Shown here: in pieces, positions 1 to 8,928 of the stretch | Layout of the letters: the number at the start of each line of letters is the position of its first letter | Numbering within the stretch: the first letter of the stretch is position 1 | Source: a bacterium | Lineage (GTDB): Bacteria > Bacteroidota > Ignavibacteria > Kapaibacteriales > UBA7675 | DNA: 64,000 bases | NCBI GenBank assembly: GCA_030430495.1 | Contig: JAUIKM010000011.1 | Span: forward strand, 81,092-145,091 | Reading direction: 5' to 3' | Position numbers and translations under genes: made by a program | Notes under the pieces: generated by a model | Databases searched by the model: none | What the model saw: only the letters and a program-made list of their open reading frames with translations | What the model was told of the DNA's origin: nothing

Positions 1-454
1 GGGCGAGCCCCTTGATGGTGATCTCGCCGAAAAAAGCCACAAACGCACGCCATTCTTCAAAGGACGCTCCGGCGGACTTTCCGATAGTTTCAACGCGGCG
101 TCTGAAAGCCGAAACGCGGGCCCGGGGCGCTTCGTCCGCGGGCCGTTGCAGCAAATCCAGAAAGCGGCGCATCGTCGGCGAAACGCCCTGCAAATCCAGC
201 TCCACGTTGTGCTGATCGGTGGAATCACGCAGTGTACCGACCAGCACGGACAGGTATGAGTCGTAGTGTTTGACGTCGGACAGATCGATTTCCAGCCGTT
301 TGATCTCCGGCCAGCGACCGGCCAGCTGTGCGACCAGCGCCTTGCCTGCCTGCGGCGAATACACACTCACAGTTCCGTGGAGTCGAACGCGGGCGCGCCC
401 GTTCTCCACGGAGAACTCGAGGTCTTCGGCTTGGCCGACTGAAGTGTTTTTCAT
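1..454 (-). CDS. STAS-MlaE fused ABC lipid-transport permease, 5' part only
   Basis: A minus-strand frame opens with ATG at 454 and runs without a stop off the left edge, giving about 151 residues. An in-frame TGA lies 12 nt upstream, so this ATG is the first possible one. Residues 1 to about 105 look like a STAS (MlaB-like) domain, including the stretch RLEIDLSDVKHYDSYLSVL. The last residues seen (FVAFFGEITIKGL) match the entry to the MlaE permease domain. In such fusions the protein is the inner-membrane permease of an ABC system moving phospholipid between the membranes. The start lies 31 bp downstream of the hmgA stop on the same strand, so the two may be co-transcribed. The MlaE assignment rests on a short stretch, and the ATPase and MCE partners should lie left of the window. 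Confidence 0.75.
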   Translation of the reverse strand, partial: MKNTSVGQAEDLEFSVENGRARVRLHGTVSVYSPQAGKALVAQLAGRWPEIKRLEIDLSDVKHYDSYLSVLVGTLRDSTDQHNVELDLQGVSPTMRRFLDLLQRPADEAPRARVSAFRRRVETIGKSAGASFEEWRAFVAFFGEITIKGLA

Positions 455-485
455 GTGCCGGGATCAATGACCAACAAAAGCCGGC

Positions 486-1787
486 TTATCCGTTCTGGTT
501 GAAGTTGTTCTTCAGGTCCTGCCAGCAAGTGTAATAATCGTGCTGACGTTCGGCGCTGTCGATTGCGTGTTTTGTGGGCCGCACGGCGAAGCGCGTTTCG
601 AACATAAAGGCCATCGTTTTGCCCTGGTAGACCGGTTTAAGCTCTTCGTTGGACGCCTTTTCAAAGGTCGCGGCATCGGGACCGTGGCCGGCCATGCAGT
701 TGTGCAGCGAGGCGCCGCCGGGCACAAATCCCTCGGCTTTGGCATCGTACTGCCCTGTAACGAGCCCCATGAACTCGCTCATGAAGTTGCGATGGAACCA
801 GGGCGGACGGAAGGTGTGCTCCATTACCATCCAGCGCGGCGGGAAAATCACAAAATCACAATTGGCCGTTCCGGGTGTATCGGAGGGCGCGGTCAGCACG
901 GTGTAGATCGACGGATCGGGGTGATCAAACGTGACGCTGTTGATGCAGTTGAATGTCGTAAGATCGTATTTGTATGGCGCGTAGTTGCCGTGCCAGCCGA
1001 CGACGTCAAGCGGCGAGTGACCAATTTCGGCCTGCCACAGATTGCCCTGGAACTTTGTCAGCAGGCGGAAGTCGCCTTCGCGCTCTTCATAGGCGGCAAC
1101 CGGCGTCAGGAAGTCGCGCGGGTTGGCCAGACCGTTGGCGCCGATCGGGCCGAGGTCGGGCAGCTTGAACTGCGCGCCGTAATTTTCGCAGATATAGCCG
1201 CGGGCTTCGCCGCCGGGCAGCTCAACGCGGAACTTGACGCCGCGCGGAATAACACAGATTTCCTGCGCTCCGACTTCGATGAAGCCCATTTCGGTTTTGA
1301 TCAGCAGACGGCCCAGCTGCGGCACGATCAGCATTTCACCATCGGAATTGTAAAAGAAGCGATCGGTCATGTCCTTGTTGGCTGCATAGACATGAATCCC
1401 CACGCCGCTGTGCGACGCGGCATCGCCATTACCGCCCATGCTGATGATACCGTCGATGAAGTCGGTCGGCGTCTCGGGCAGCGGTTGCGGGCTCCAGCGC
1501 AGCTGGCTGGGCGTCGGCGGCACATCGTTGAACGGCGTACTGAGGAAAGTAGGATGGCCCAGGAATTCAAAGGGTTTGTGCACGACGGAAGGGCGAATCC
1601 TGTAGAGCCAGGAGCGTTTATTGGCGCCGCGCGGCATGGTAAACGCCGTTCCGCTGAGTTGTTCGGCGTAGAGCCCAAAATTGACTTTCTGGGGCGAATT
1701 CTGTCCTTGCGGCAGTGTACCGGGGAGCGCTTCGGTCGCGCATTCGTTGCCAAAGCCGGACATGTAGTGCAGTTCCTGATCGGCCAT
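486..1787 (-). CDS. hmgA: homogentisate 1,2-dioxygenase
   Basis: 433 residues, the usual length for the family. It opens the aromatic ring of homogentisate to maleylacetoacetate in tyrosine and phenylalanine breakdown, using Fe(II) in the cytoplasm. Family landmarks run through the whole chain: MSGFGNE near the N-terminus, [13 protein letters not shown] around 264-276, and [15 protein letters not shown] around 284-298. By position, His332, Glu338 and His368 should be the iron ligands (in [14 protein letters not shown] and NCMAGHGPD), and His289 the catalytic base. A GGAG-like ribosome site (GGGAGAGTAAG) precedes the ATG. Neither the next pathway genes (maleylacetoacetate isomerase, fumarylacetoacetase) nor hppD is adjacent, so the pathway is split in this genome. 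Confidence 0.97.
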   Translation of the reverse strand: MADQELHYMSGFGNECATEALPGTLPQGQNSPQKVNFGLYAEQLSGTAFTMPRGANKRSWLYRIRPSVVHKPFEFLGHPTFLSTPFNDVPPTPSQLRWSPQPLPETPTDFIDGIISMGGNGDAASHSGVGIHVYAANKDMTDRFFYNSDGEMLIVPQLGRLLIKTEMGFIEVGAQEICVIPRGVKFRVELPGGEARGYICENYGAQFKLPDLGPIGANGLANPRDFLTPVAAYEEREGDFRLLTKFQGNLWQAEIGHSPLDVVGWHGNYAPYKYDLTTFNCINSVTFDHPDPSIYTVLTAPSDTPGTANCDFVIFPPRWMVMEHTFRPPWFHRNFMSEFMGLVTGQYDAKAEGFVPGGASLHNCMAGHGPDAATFEKASNEELKPVYQGKTMAFMFETRFAVRPTKHAIDSAERQHDYYTCWQDLKNNFNQNG

Positions 1788-2113
1788 CTTCTTACTCTCC
1801 CGCTATTTTCGTTCAAAGGCCAAAGAAGCAGTTACAATGCTGCAAATGTACAAAAAAACGTCGCGCCGGAAGCTGACATGCTGCCGCGGAAAATGCAAGA
1901 TGTTGGAGGGCAATGTTGGGCGCGCCGATTGAAACCCGCACGAGGACAACAATCCTGCCACCACGTGGAAATACGGATGAACTGTGAGCCCTGAGGGCAC
2001 ACAGCTCATCCGTATTTCCACGTAATTTTGGGATTTTGTGCGATTTGCCTGAACGCTCAGCGACGAATTCGCAGCGTTCAACCGGAATGGCAGAACAGCC
2101 GCGCAACGGCCGA
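1788..2113. other. intergenic region between hmgA and a secreted propeller gene
   Basis: 326 bp without a convincing gene; short frames here on both strands have no family features. Its only clear structure is the long hairpin at 1964-2022. Both flanking genes are on the minus strand, so the space should hold the end of the 2114-4906 transcript and the hmgA promoter. Confidence 0.6.
1964..2022. repeat. long inverted repeat / hairpin
   Basis: Two 23-nt arms (1964-1986 and 2000-2022) pair with a single A-C mismatch. The 13-nt loop itself contains a small GCCC-TGA-GGGC stem. Position just downstream of the minus-strand gene ending at 2114 would suit a terminator, but no run of T follows on that strand; on the plus strand it is followed by TAATTTTGGGATTTTG. 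It is far longer than a normal terminator stem and could be a palindromic element or a processed RNA hairpin. Confidence 0.8.
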
Positions 2114-4906
2114 TCAACGCAGGACGGTCAGAGCTTTAGCCCTTTTCTGTCCGTCGGCTTCGAGTAAAACATAGTAGCGGCCGGGGGCCATGTTGTAGCG
2201 CGCCGTGCTCAGATTAAAACTGTGGCGACCGGCGTGCAGTTCGCGATTGTTAAACATTTCGGCGACGACGCGGCCCTGAAGATCGACAATTTTCAGATTG
2301 GCGCGGATGGTGCGCTCGGCCCGCAGCGCCACCGTGGTTTGAGACTCCACCGGATTCGGGTAAGGTTCTTCAAGTTCAAAAATTGAAGTAACAAGTTGCT
2401 CGCGCCCTTCAACATCCGATGAAACGTTGGTGCTGTACATGCCGCCGCCGTGTGTGGCGACCGCGATGTAACCGTCGCTCGGGCGCGAAGTGATCATCGT
2501 TACAACCGTGTTGCCGATGAGATCCGGCGCTTCGCGCGCCCAGACGGTATTGTCGCCATCGACAAAAGAGGTAGAATAGAGGCCGGTGGAAGTGGCCACA
2601 AAGTAGAAGGTGTCCTCGCCGTCGTGTACAATCTCCGCCCAGCGCGTGGACGGACCGGCGCCGCTGCCGTCGGGATTTTCTTCCAGATTGCCGGAAATGG
2701 ATTGCCAGGTCTCCCCCGCATCCCAGGTGGCCCACAGGCTGCGGATGCCGTAGCTGGTGTAAACAAGCACAACGTGATCGCCATCCTGCGGATCAACGGC
2801 TATGCATTGCAGGAATGATGCACCGGCGGGCAGACCTTTGCCCGCACCGATATTTTCAAACTCGGCGTCGTTCTGATCGGCGTTGTCCACGCGCAGGACC
2901 GCTCCGTTAAGCGCCCCGGCATAGATCCGGTTGGCGGGCGTCGCTGCGACGGCAATGGCCGTGTAACGACCGTCAACATTGGAGTTTTCGAGTCTGTGCC
3001 AGTTGACGGGCGTCGCGTTGCGATTGCCGTTGGGAATTTCCGAGAGGTTGTCGTTGCGCCAGATGAATTCACCCGCCAGCACGTACATGATGCGATCGTC
3101 GTTGGGATCCATCGCGAAAGGATTGATAAACAAATAGTCGCGGCCGCCGATGGGATCAACCCGAGCCGTGTCGGTCGGGAATCCGTTTTCATCGAGACGG
3201 TAGCGGTACATCGGGCCCTGTTGAATCGATGTGTAGAAGGCCGTGCCGTTTTCGGCCACAGCCTGGAAGGCGCCGTCGGCGCCGCGCATGCGCAGCCAGG
3301 GAGCATTGCCGTCGCCTTCAAAGGTGTACCAGGAACCACGGTCCTGAAGACCGCCCATCAGGAAGTTCGAACCGGGCGTCGACTTGTCGATTGCCAGCGT
3401 GTAGAACTGGGTCGTTGTCAATCCGTTGTTCAGGTTTTCCCATTCGTGCGGCTGCGCCAGGTTGTTTTCACTGCGCCAGACGCCGGCGTCGTTGGAACTT
3501 AACATCCGGTTCGGATTGTCGGGATAAAACTTCAGGTTGTGCTGATCGGCGTGGTGGTTGGGATAGTCGATGTACTGCCCCAGCGTCGCACCAAAACCGC
3601 CGATGCGCGTCGTGTTGTTCAGCGAGGTAAATCCATCCGTCGAGCGGAACAGCGCCGTTCCACCGATATAAACCGTGTTAACATCGTTGGGATGCGAGCG
3701 CACGATCATGTTGTAGGAGGTCTGGGTGTTAAGCGTTCCACGGCCTGCAAGTGCGGGCAGGTTTTGCCAGCGCTCTTCCCACACGCCGTTCTCACCGCTG
3801 CCGTCGCCGCCCAGGTAGGTGTACTTCAGGAATGTCACGTCGCGGAAACCGTAGCCGGGCGTGTTGGCATAGAAATACACCACGTTTTCGTCGGCGGGAG
3901 CAATGTCGAGCACGATGCGGCGCACCGTGTGCGGCCCGAGCAGAACGTCCGGCGAAATATCCGTCCAGTTAACGCCGTCCGTCGAGCGGAATACGCCGTC
4001 GGTTGCGCCTTCGGAACTGAAAGTGGCGTAAAACACGCCGGTCGGACTGACGGCAATATCTGTGAACTGAGAACTGCCCAGTTGATCGCCGAGGACCTGA
4101 GTCCAGGATGCGCCGCCGTCCGTGCTGCGCTGTATGCCGCTGTGCGTTGCGACGTAGAGTTCGGCGGGGCCATCCGCCACGGGATTGACAACAATGCGCC
4201 AGCAGATATCAAAAGGCGAGTCAAAAACAACGGAGCTGGCGCCCGCCGTCGATTCGAGTCGATTCCAGGATCGGCCGCCGTTTTCGGACTTGAACACACC
4301 GGCGCCGAAGTAGAACGACACAGCGCCGGAACTGCTGGAAGCGGAGTTGCCGACGAGCTCGCCGCTGCAGTAATACCACTCTTGCCGGTGTCCGGGCCGC
4401 GTGTCCTGCGTGAGGTCGGTCACGCTGTGAATCTGGTTCGGCTCGGTTGTTTTGGTCCAGGATGCGCCTCCGTCTTCGGAGCGCCACAAACCGCCCGATA
4501 CTGCGCCGGCAATCAGCACGTCGGGATTACTCACATCGATGCCGATGGCGCGGGTCCGGCCGGACACATTAAACGGACCGCGTTTGGTCCAGTTGAAGAT
4601 CGGCTCGCCGGAAACGATGTCCCCCACTTTGGCCAGTGATTTGACCGGCAAGGTTGCGGCGAAGGTGCGTTCGCGCACGGCAATATTGGGCGGAAAATCG
4701 CCTGTGTTCGGATCGCGCAGCTGCAACCACTCAAAGTCGGCGCGGGCATAGGGATTGTCCTCCGTGCCGATGCTCGGTCCGCGGTCTTCCACGTCGGGAA
4801 GCTCGGGCGCCGGAGCAAATTGCCGCAGGAGCAGCGCCGCCACGACCATACTTAACATAATGGTCGGTTGCAGCAGAGACAGGTTTCTGGTTTGAGCGCT
4901 CTTCAT
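2114..4906 (-). CDS. secreted sortilin/BNR-type beta-propeller protein with T9SS sorting domain
   Basis: 930 residues. A hydrophobic N-terminal segment (residues about 10-28) looks like a signal peptide or signal anchor. The body carries many BNR/VPS10-like repeats of the S-x-D-G-G-x-S-W type, for example RSEDGGASWTKT near residue 145, KSENGGRSWNRL near 205 and RSTDGGASWTQV near 260. These form beta-propeller blades, as in sortilin-like and sialidase-like extracellular proteins. The last ~85 residues, starting at PYPNPVESQTTVAL and ending KALTVLR, are a type A T9SS sorting domain, so export across the outer membrane and cell-surface attachment are expected. No catalytic glycosidase residues could be picked out; substrate unknown. 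It lies 111 bp downstream of another secreted propeller gene on the same strand. Confidence 0.85.
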   Translation of the reverse strand: MKSAQTRNLSLLQPTIMLSMVVAALLLRQFAPAPELPDVEDRGPSIGTEDNPYARADFEWLQLRDPNTGDFPPNIAVRERTFAATLPVKSLAKVGDIVSGEPIFNWTKRGPFNVSGRTRAIGIDVSNPDVLIAGAVSGGLWRSEDGGASWTKTTEPNQIHSVTDLTQDTRPGHRQEWYYCSGELVGNSASSSSGAVSFYFGAGVFKSENGGRSWNRLESTAGASSVVFDSPFDICWRIVVNPVADGPAELYVATHSGIQRSTDGGASWTQVLGDQLGSSQFTDIAVSPTGVFYATFSSEGATDGVFRSTDGVNWTDISPDVLLGPHTVRRIVLDIAPADENVVYFYANTPGYGFRDVTFLKYTYLGGDGSGENGVWEERWQNLPALAGRGTLNTQTSYNMIVRSHPNDVNTVYIGGTALFRSTDGFTSLNNTTRIGGFGATLGQYIDYPNHHADQHNLKFYPDNPNRMLSSNDAGVWRSENNLAQPHEWENLNNGLTTTQFYTLAIDKSTPGSNFLMGGLQDRGSWYTFEGDGNAPWLRMRGADGAFQAVAENGTAFYTSIQQGPMYRYRLDENGFPTDTARVDPIGGRDYLFINPFAMDPNDDRIMYVLAGEFIWRNDNLSEIPNGNRNATPVNWHRLENSNVDGRYTAIAVAATPANRIYAGALNGAVLRVDNADQNDAEFENIGAGKGLPAGASFLQCIAVDPQDGDHVVLVYTSYGIRSLWATWDAGETWQSISGNLEENPDGSGAGPSTRWAEIVHDGEDTFYFVATSTGLYSTSFVDGDNTVWAREAPDLIGNTVVTMITSRPSDGYIAVATHGGGMYSTNVSSDVEGREQLVTSIFELEEPYPNPVESQTTVALRAERTIRANLKIVDLQGRVVAEMFNNRELHAGRHSFNLSTARYNMAPGRYYVLLEADGQKRAKALTVLR

Positions 4907-5017
4907 AGTTTTGCTGTATTTGTTTAATTGTGACGTTCAACTCGATGATAAACAAGAAGGTCATGAAAAGCAGACCCCCAAAGGGGCTGCGCCGGACAGG
5001 CCGTGTCGAGGCGTTGA

Positions 5018-6826
5018 TCAGGGCGCTGCAACAACAATCGCCGCATCGTGCGACGCGCCGTTTGAGTTAACGCGCAGAAGGTATACACCCGCGGGAATGT
5101 TAACATTGTCCGCATTCAATTGCGACCATTCCAGGGAGGCCGAACCGGCTGCAAACCAGACCGCGGGACGATGTAACACCTGGCGTCCGTCGCGCGCAAA
5201 GAGGCTGAATTCAACCTGACCGGCTGTTAACTGCGTCCACTCTATCCGCGCCGCCGAGTTTTGTGCGGCATACAGAGGATGAGGAGCAATTGTCAAATCG
5301 ATTGTGTTGTTTAAGGGAGCGTCAATGGAGGTTGAGGGCGATTCTTCGATGACGTGACGGGTGTTAACCGCCATATCGTCGAGCGTCACAACGTCGCCGC
5401 TGGGAAATTCGACCGCAATGTCGGTGATACGTTCGGCGTCGCCGAGGCCAAAGCAGGCTTCCATACAGGACTGCGAGATGGGACCGGAGCGGACGGAGAT
5501 AACGCGCATCTGCTCGACCGTTTCACCGCCGATTTCGGCGCGGACGCGCACCACGGAACCAACGCCAAAACGGTTGGAGCCAAAACCGCGCAGGGCGACT
5601 TTCACCCAGTTGTTGCCGTTGCCCTGGTTGCGATAGAGTTCGTTGTTTTCGCCGTTGCGATTGCTGATATAGAGATCGAGAAAACCATCGTTGTCGATAT
5701 CCGCCCATGCTATGCCGGTGGACTCACCGACGTTCTGCGTCATCGGTTCGTCGGTAACGCGCGTAAACGTGCCGGCGTCGTTGCGATAGAGAAAGTTGCG
5801 ATCGCCGGTATTGCTGATGATAAGGTCCAGGTCGGCATCGTTGTCGTAGTCGCCCCAGGCGGCGCTTACACAGGCGCCGCCCTCATTGCTGGGCAGTGCT
5901 TCACTTTCCCAGGCGAAAAAGCCGCTACCAACGTTGCGATAGAGAATATTGTATTCATTGCTGTGAACGAGCAGCGCATCGATGCGACCATCGTTATTGT
6001 AGTCGCCCCAGGCTACGCCTTTAGCGCGACCCTGAATCAGCGGTAGAGCTCCTCCGAGGCGGCGCGTCCAGTCTTTGCGGTTGTTGCGATACATAATATT
6101 GGCTTCGCGGTCATTGAACACGTACAAATCGAGGTCGCCGTCGGAATCGACGTCGATCCAGGAACAACCGCGGCTTTCGCTGCGATCTTCGGTGATTTCA
6201 ATGCCCTGAACGCGGGTAAAACCCTCGCCGCGACTGTTGTGGAACAGGAAGTTGCGCTCGTTGTCGCGATTGACGACTATCAGGTCGAGATAACCATCGA
6301 GGTCGTAATCGCCGATGTCGCCGTCGAGCGAACTGCCGGCAAACACGCTCTCGTCAATACCGTCATTGACATGCGGTCCGGAGTTGACTTCCTGGAACAC
6401 TGTAGCCGTTTCGGGGCCGATATTGATGAAGAAGAAGTTGTGCTGGTAGTCGCGGTTGACGACGTAGAGATCGAGGAAGCCGTCATTGTTCATGTCGGCC
6501 CAGAGCCCGCTCTGAGACATGCCCGGCCGCTCGGTAATGGCAAAGCCGTCGGCATCGATAAAATTGCCGGAGCCGTCGTTGATATAAAAGAAGTTGCGCT
6601 CGGGCGCGGCGGTTGTTCCTTCATTGGAGATGTAGAGGTCCGGGTAACCGTCGTTGTTGACGTCGACCAGGCTACAACCATAGGAATCGCCGCCGTCCTG
6701 CACGGAGGGGTCGTCGAGGTCGCGCACAAACATCTGCGCCGCGGCGTCGGGCGCCACAAGACCGGCAAACACAAGTACGAGCAGGCCGCGCACGATGCCG
6801 GCCATTGATTTCTGCGCAATATTCAT
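5018..6826 (-). CDS. secreted FG-GAP/VCBS propeller protein with ASPIC/UnbV domain (CRTAC1-like)
   Basis: 602 residues. A signal peptide ends near AAAQMF (about residue 31). Residues 40-390 hold repeated FG-GAP/VCBS units with calcium-binding DxDxDGxxD-like loops (for example DVNNDGYPDLYISN, DYDLDGYLDLIVVN, DIDNDGFLDLYISN), which build an integrin-like propeller. Residues about 395-490 match the ASPIC/UnbV module (VALRGFGSNRFGVGSVVRV… and a conserved VRSGPISQSCMEACFGLG). This is the architecture of CRTAC1-like proteins. The C-terminal ~85 residues resemble a T9SS sorting domain but start with APHPLYA instead of the usual PNP. Function is unknown beyond an extracellular or surface location. 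Confidence 0.87.
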   Translation of the reverse strand: MNIAQKSMAGIVRGLLVLVFAGLVAPDAAAQMFVRDLDDPSVQDGGDSYGCSLVDVNNDGYPDLYISNEGTTAAPERNFFYINDGSGNFIDADGFAITERPGMSQSGLWADMNNDGFLDLYVVNRDYQHNFFFINIGPETATVFQEVNSGPHVNDGIDESVFAGSSLDGDIGDYDLDGYLDLIVVNRDNERNFLFHNSRGEGFTRVQGIEITEDRSESRGCSWIDVDSDGDLDLYVFNDREANIMYRNNRKDWTRRLGGALPLIQGRAKGVAWGDYNNDGRIDALLVHSNEYNILYRNVGSGFFAWESEALPSNEGGACVSAAWGDYDNDADLDLIISNTGDRNFLYRNDAGTFTRVTDEPMTQNVGESTGIAWADIDNDGFLDLYISNRNGENNELYRNQGNGNNWVKVALRGFGSNRFGVGSVVRVRAEIGGETVEQMRVISVRSGPISQSCMEACFGLGDAERITDIAVEFPSGDVVTLDDMAVNTRHVIEESPSTSIDAPLNNTIDLTIAPHPLYAAQNSAARIEWTQLTAGQVEFSLFARDGRQVLHRPAVWFAAGSASLEWSQLNADNVNIPAGVYLLRVNSNGASHDAAIVVAAP

Positions 6827-7202
6827 TCAGAATCCCGATAGACGTGCTGAAAAACACCGGCGGTCGCGAGGTTTCGCGTCCTTACAGGGCCCCGCACCGA
6901 CCCGAAGCGCGGAATTTACAAATTAATTCGAGCTTCGCCATATGGCCGGCGGCCGGACGCGGACCGGAGTAAACAACGGACTGGCGGGGGCTGGAAGACC
7001 GGGTTCGGACGGGCGCGGTTCCCGGCGCGGTGCGTGGCAACGACACATGGTGTGATGCATGCCGGGCGGCGAACCTGCAAGGACGGAAGTAACCAAACGG
7101 CCGCCTTCGACATAATCGGACAGGAAAGTTTCTCAATCTTGACGACGGATGATAAATTGGGCATCCGGTTGCAATCAGGACCCATTATCGGGACAGACTT
7201 AA
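6827..7202. other. divergent intergenic region
   Basis: 376 bp between divergent start codons, so it should hold the promoters for the FG-GAP gene (minus) and the GIN-domain gene (plus). It is GC-rich and I see no tRNA, clear -35/-10 pair or repeat. Short frames on the minus strand have no family features. Confidence 0.5.
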
Positions 7203-7964
7203 ATGACATTTAGCGACGCATATATGACCGACTTAAAACGCACTTTTCGCTTCCCGGCGCTTTTGATGACTTGTTGTTTGTTGGCGGGATTTTCCGTCGC
7301 ATGTGAAACCGAGGACGACGACTGCTACGAGGGCAGCGGCATTCTGCAGACCTACGAGGTGGAACTGGAGGATTTTACGGAATTGCGCATCAGCGGAAGC
7401 GCGGACGTAATTATCCGCCAGAGCGACACGACTTCGCTGCGCGTGACGACCGACGATAATTTGTTCAGGCGCTACACATTCAAGTACAAGAAGGACGAGT
7501 TGCACATTACCAACGAAGGCTGCATCAATACGAGTCAGCCGCTGCGGGTTATGCTGACGATTGACGATCTGGACCTGATCACGCTGACGGGTTCGAGCTC
7601 GCTGACTTCGATCGACACGCTGAAGTTTGACGACCTGCAACTGGTGGTTACGGGCACGGCGGACATCAATGTCGACATGATCAACGACGAGCTGGAGTCG
7701 ACGGTCAGCGGCAACGCCGACGTGGCGCTGAGGGGCGAATGCGGACTTCACACGGTCCGCGTGCGCGGCAACGCCAGCATCAATGCGGAAGACTACGAAA
7801 CGGAGCGCACGATTATCGACATCTCGGGCAACGCCAACTGCCGCGTCTGGGCGACCGACGAGCTGGACGTCAAGATCTCGGGCACGGGCAACGTGGCATA
7901 CCGCGGCAACCCGCAGGTCGACAGCGACATCAGCGGCGTGGGCAATCTGACGCGCATCCCCTGA
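7203..7964 (+). CDS. GIN-domain (DUF2807-like) lipoprotein
   Basis: 253 residues, or 246 if the in-frame ATG at 7224 is used; that start gives a more normal signal peptide (MTDLKRTFRFPALL…). The segment LLAGFSVAC ends in a lipobox-like Cys, so a lipoprotein is likely. The mature part has regular short repeats of the parallel beta-helix kind: VSGNADVAL, VRGNASINA, ISGNANCRV, ISGTGNVAYRG. This is the hallmark of the 'putative auto-transporter adhesin head GIN' domain. It begins FTELRISGSADVIIRQ, a typical opening for the domain. No partner gene (for example a PspC-like or sigma-factor gene) is adjacent. Function is unknown; an envelope-stress or surface role is only a guess. A strong terminator follows. 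Confidence 0.85.
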   Translation: MTFSDAYMTDLKRTFRFPALLMTCCLLAGFSVACETEDDDCYEGSGILQTYEVELEDFTELRISGSADVIIRQSDTTSLRVTTDDNLFRRYTFKYKKDELHITNEGCINTSQPLRVMLTIDDLDLITLTGSSSLTSIDTLKFDDLQLVVTGTADINVDMINDELESTVSGNADVALRGECGLHTVRVRGNASINAEDYETERTIIDISGNANCRVWATDELDVKISGTGNVAYRGNPQVDSDISGVGNLTRIP

Positions 7965-8002
7965 GGCAGGACGGAAACAATCAAATACGGACAGAAGACA
8001 TT

Positions 8003-8045
8003 AACAAGGTCCGATCCGCCTGCGCGGATCGGACCTTGTTTTTAT
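8003..8045 (+). terminator. rho-independent terminator after the GIN-domain gene
   Basis: A perfect stem (arms AAGGTCCGATCCGC and its complement, 8006-8019 with 8024-8037, extended outward by a further three pairs) closes on a CTGC tetraloop. The run TTTTT follows at 8039-8043. It lies about 40 bp after the stop codon. Confidence 0.93.
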
Positions 8046-8129
8046 CGGACCTGGAGTGACAGAACTGGTTTGGGCTATGGGTGCGGGCCGCGTTTGTCGT
8101 GCGTGAGCGCGCGGTTAAAAGGCATTGAG

Positions 8130-8390
8130 TTTAAAGCTGGTCCCAAGGTTTGAAGCTGTTCACACACGGTGTGAAGCTGATCACAAGGTTTGAAGCTGTT
8201 CACACACGGTGTGAAGCTGGTCTCTGAGTTTGAAGCTGGTCACACACGGTGTGAAGCTGGTCTCTGAGTTTGAAGCTGGTCACACACGGTGTGAAGCTGG
8301 TCTCTGAATTTGAAGCTGGTCACACACGGTGTGAAGCTGGTCTCTGAATTTGAAGCTGAACTCTGAATTTGAAGCTGAACTTTAAAATCA
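8130..8390. repeat. 40-bp tandem repeat array (13 GAAGCTG half-units, five dyads)
   Basis: GAAGCTG (once AAAGCTG) recurs 13 times with alternating 19- and 21-bp steps, from 8133 to 8371. Two half-units make a 40-bp period that holds for five copies: CACACACGGT starts at 8161, 8201, 8241, 8281 and 8321. Each full unit carries a dyad, TCACAC-ACG-GTGTGA (TTCACAC…GTGTGAA in the first two). The other half-unit varies (CCAAGG, CACAAGG, TCTGAG, TCTGAA). The period is not a multiple of three and TGA recurs in each unit, so it is not coding. Two helical turns per half-unit place all GAAGCTG boxes on one face of the DNA, as in multi-site operators or iterons. Confidence 0.95.
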
Positions 8391-8406
8391 TTGGTTTTTT
8401 GAGTGA

Positions 8407-8640
8407 AATCAAAGGGGCCCCGCCCCCATCCTCCGCCGCCTGCATTTTCACGTCAGACCAGCCTCAAACCCTCCGGCTGCGAACTCAAGGGTTCCCGGAT
8501 TCGACGGCTCGAGGCCGTTGTTTTTCGCTCGCGGGTTCCCGGCACGTGCGTCCCCGCTCTGAGGCCATACTACGCACATGGCGCTTGAAAACAATGGCTG
8601 AAAAACTGAACGGTGCCCGGCACGTAGTTGAGCGGGCGAT
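8407..8640 (+). repeat. dispersed intergenic repeat, copy A (most diverged)
   Basis: It shares with copies B (15505-15720) and C (17575-17790) an opening GGGG…CCCCGCC hairpin-like block (here ATCAAAGGGGCCCCGCCC) and, about 190 bp later, the block AAAAACTGAACGGTGCCC followed by a TTGAGCGG-like word. The spacing between blocks is 194 bp here against 176-177 bp in B and C, so an insertion is likely. All three copies lie on the plus strand, outside genes. Confidence 0.5.
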
Positions 8641-8928
8641 TTTGGACTGTGAACGGGCAGACCGACAACAGACCTGCCGCCTGAAAACTTCAAACCCGCT
8701 GACAAACAACATCCTCAAAAAGCGAGCGGCGCAACGGAGTGAGACGCGCTGCAATCAGAATGTCGGGAAATACCTTGTATCCAAAACAGATGCAACAACA
8801 CTGAAACGCGCGCTACGGCGTTTGTATGCGCGTTTGTGCGCCGAACCAAATTCGCTAAGTTGCGCACATCCCATCCAGATGAGTTTCCGGCCTGAACACA
8901 CAGTTCGAGAAAGCAGGTTTGCCGCAGC

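Larger units (their letters stand above)
7965..8928. other. 964-bp intergenic region with terminator, tandem array and dispersed repeat
   Basis: No convincing gene. A frame spanning 8369-8932 on the plus strand starts inside the repeat array, is rich in Arg, Ser and Thr, and has no recognisable domain, so I do not call it. The space holds, in order, a rho-independent terminator (8003-8045), a 40-bp tandem array (8130-8390), a dispersed-repeat copy (from about 8407) and the start region of the STAND gene. Confidence 0.6.

Noticed and set aside
540..1994. 484-codon plus-strand frame opposite hmgA
   Set aside because: It is antisense to a full-length enzyme gene with all catalytic residues; its product has no domain pattern and is a shadow of GC-rich codon use.
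8130..8390. CRISPR array
   Set aside because: The period is only 40 bp with 20-bp half-units and near-constant sequence between boxes; there are no unique spacers and no cas genes nearby.
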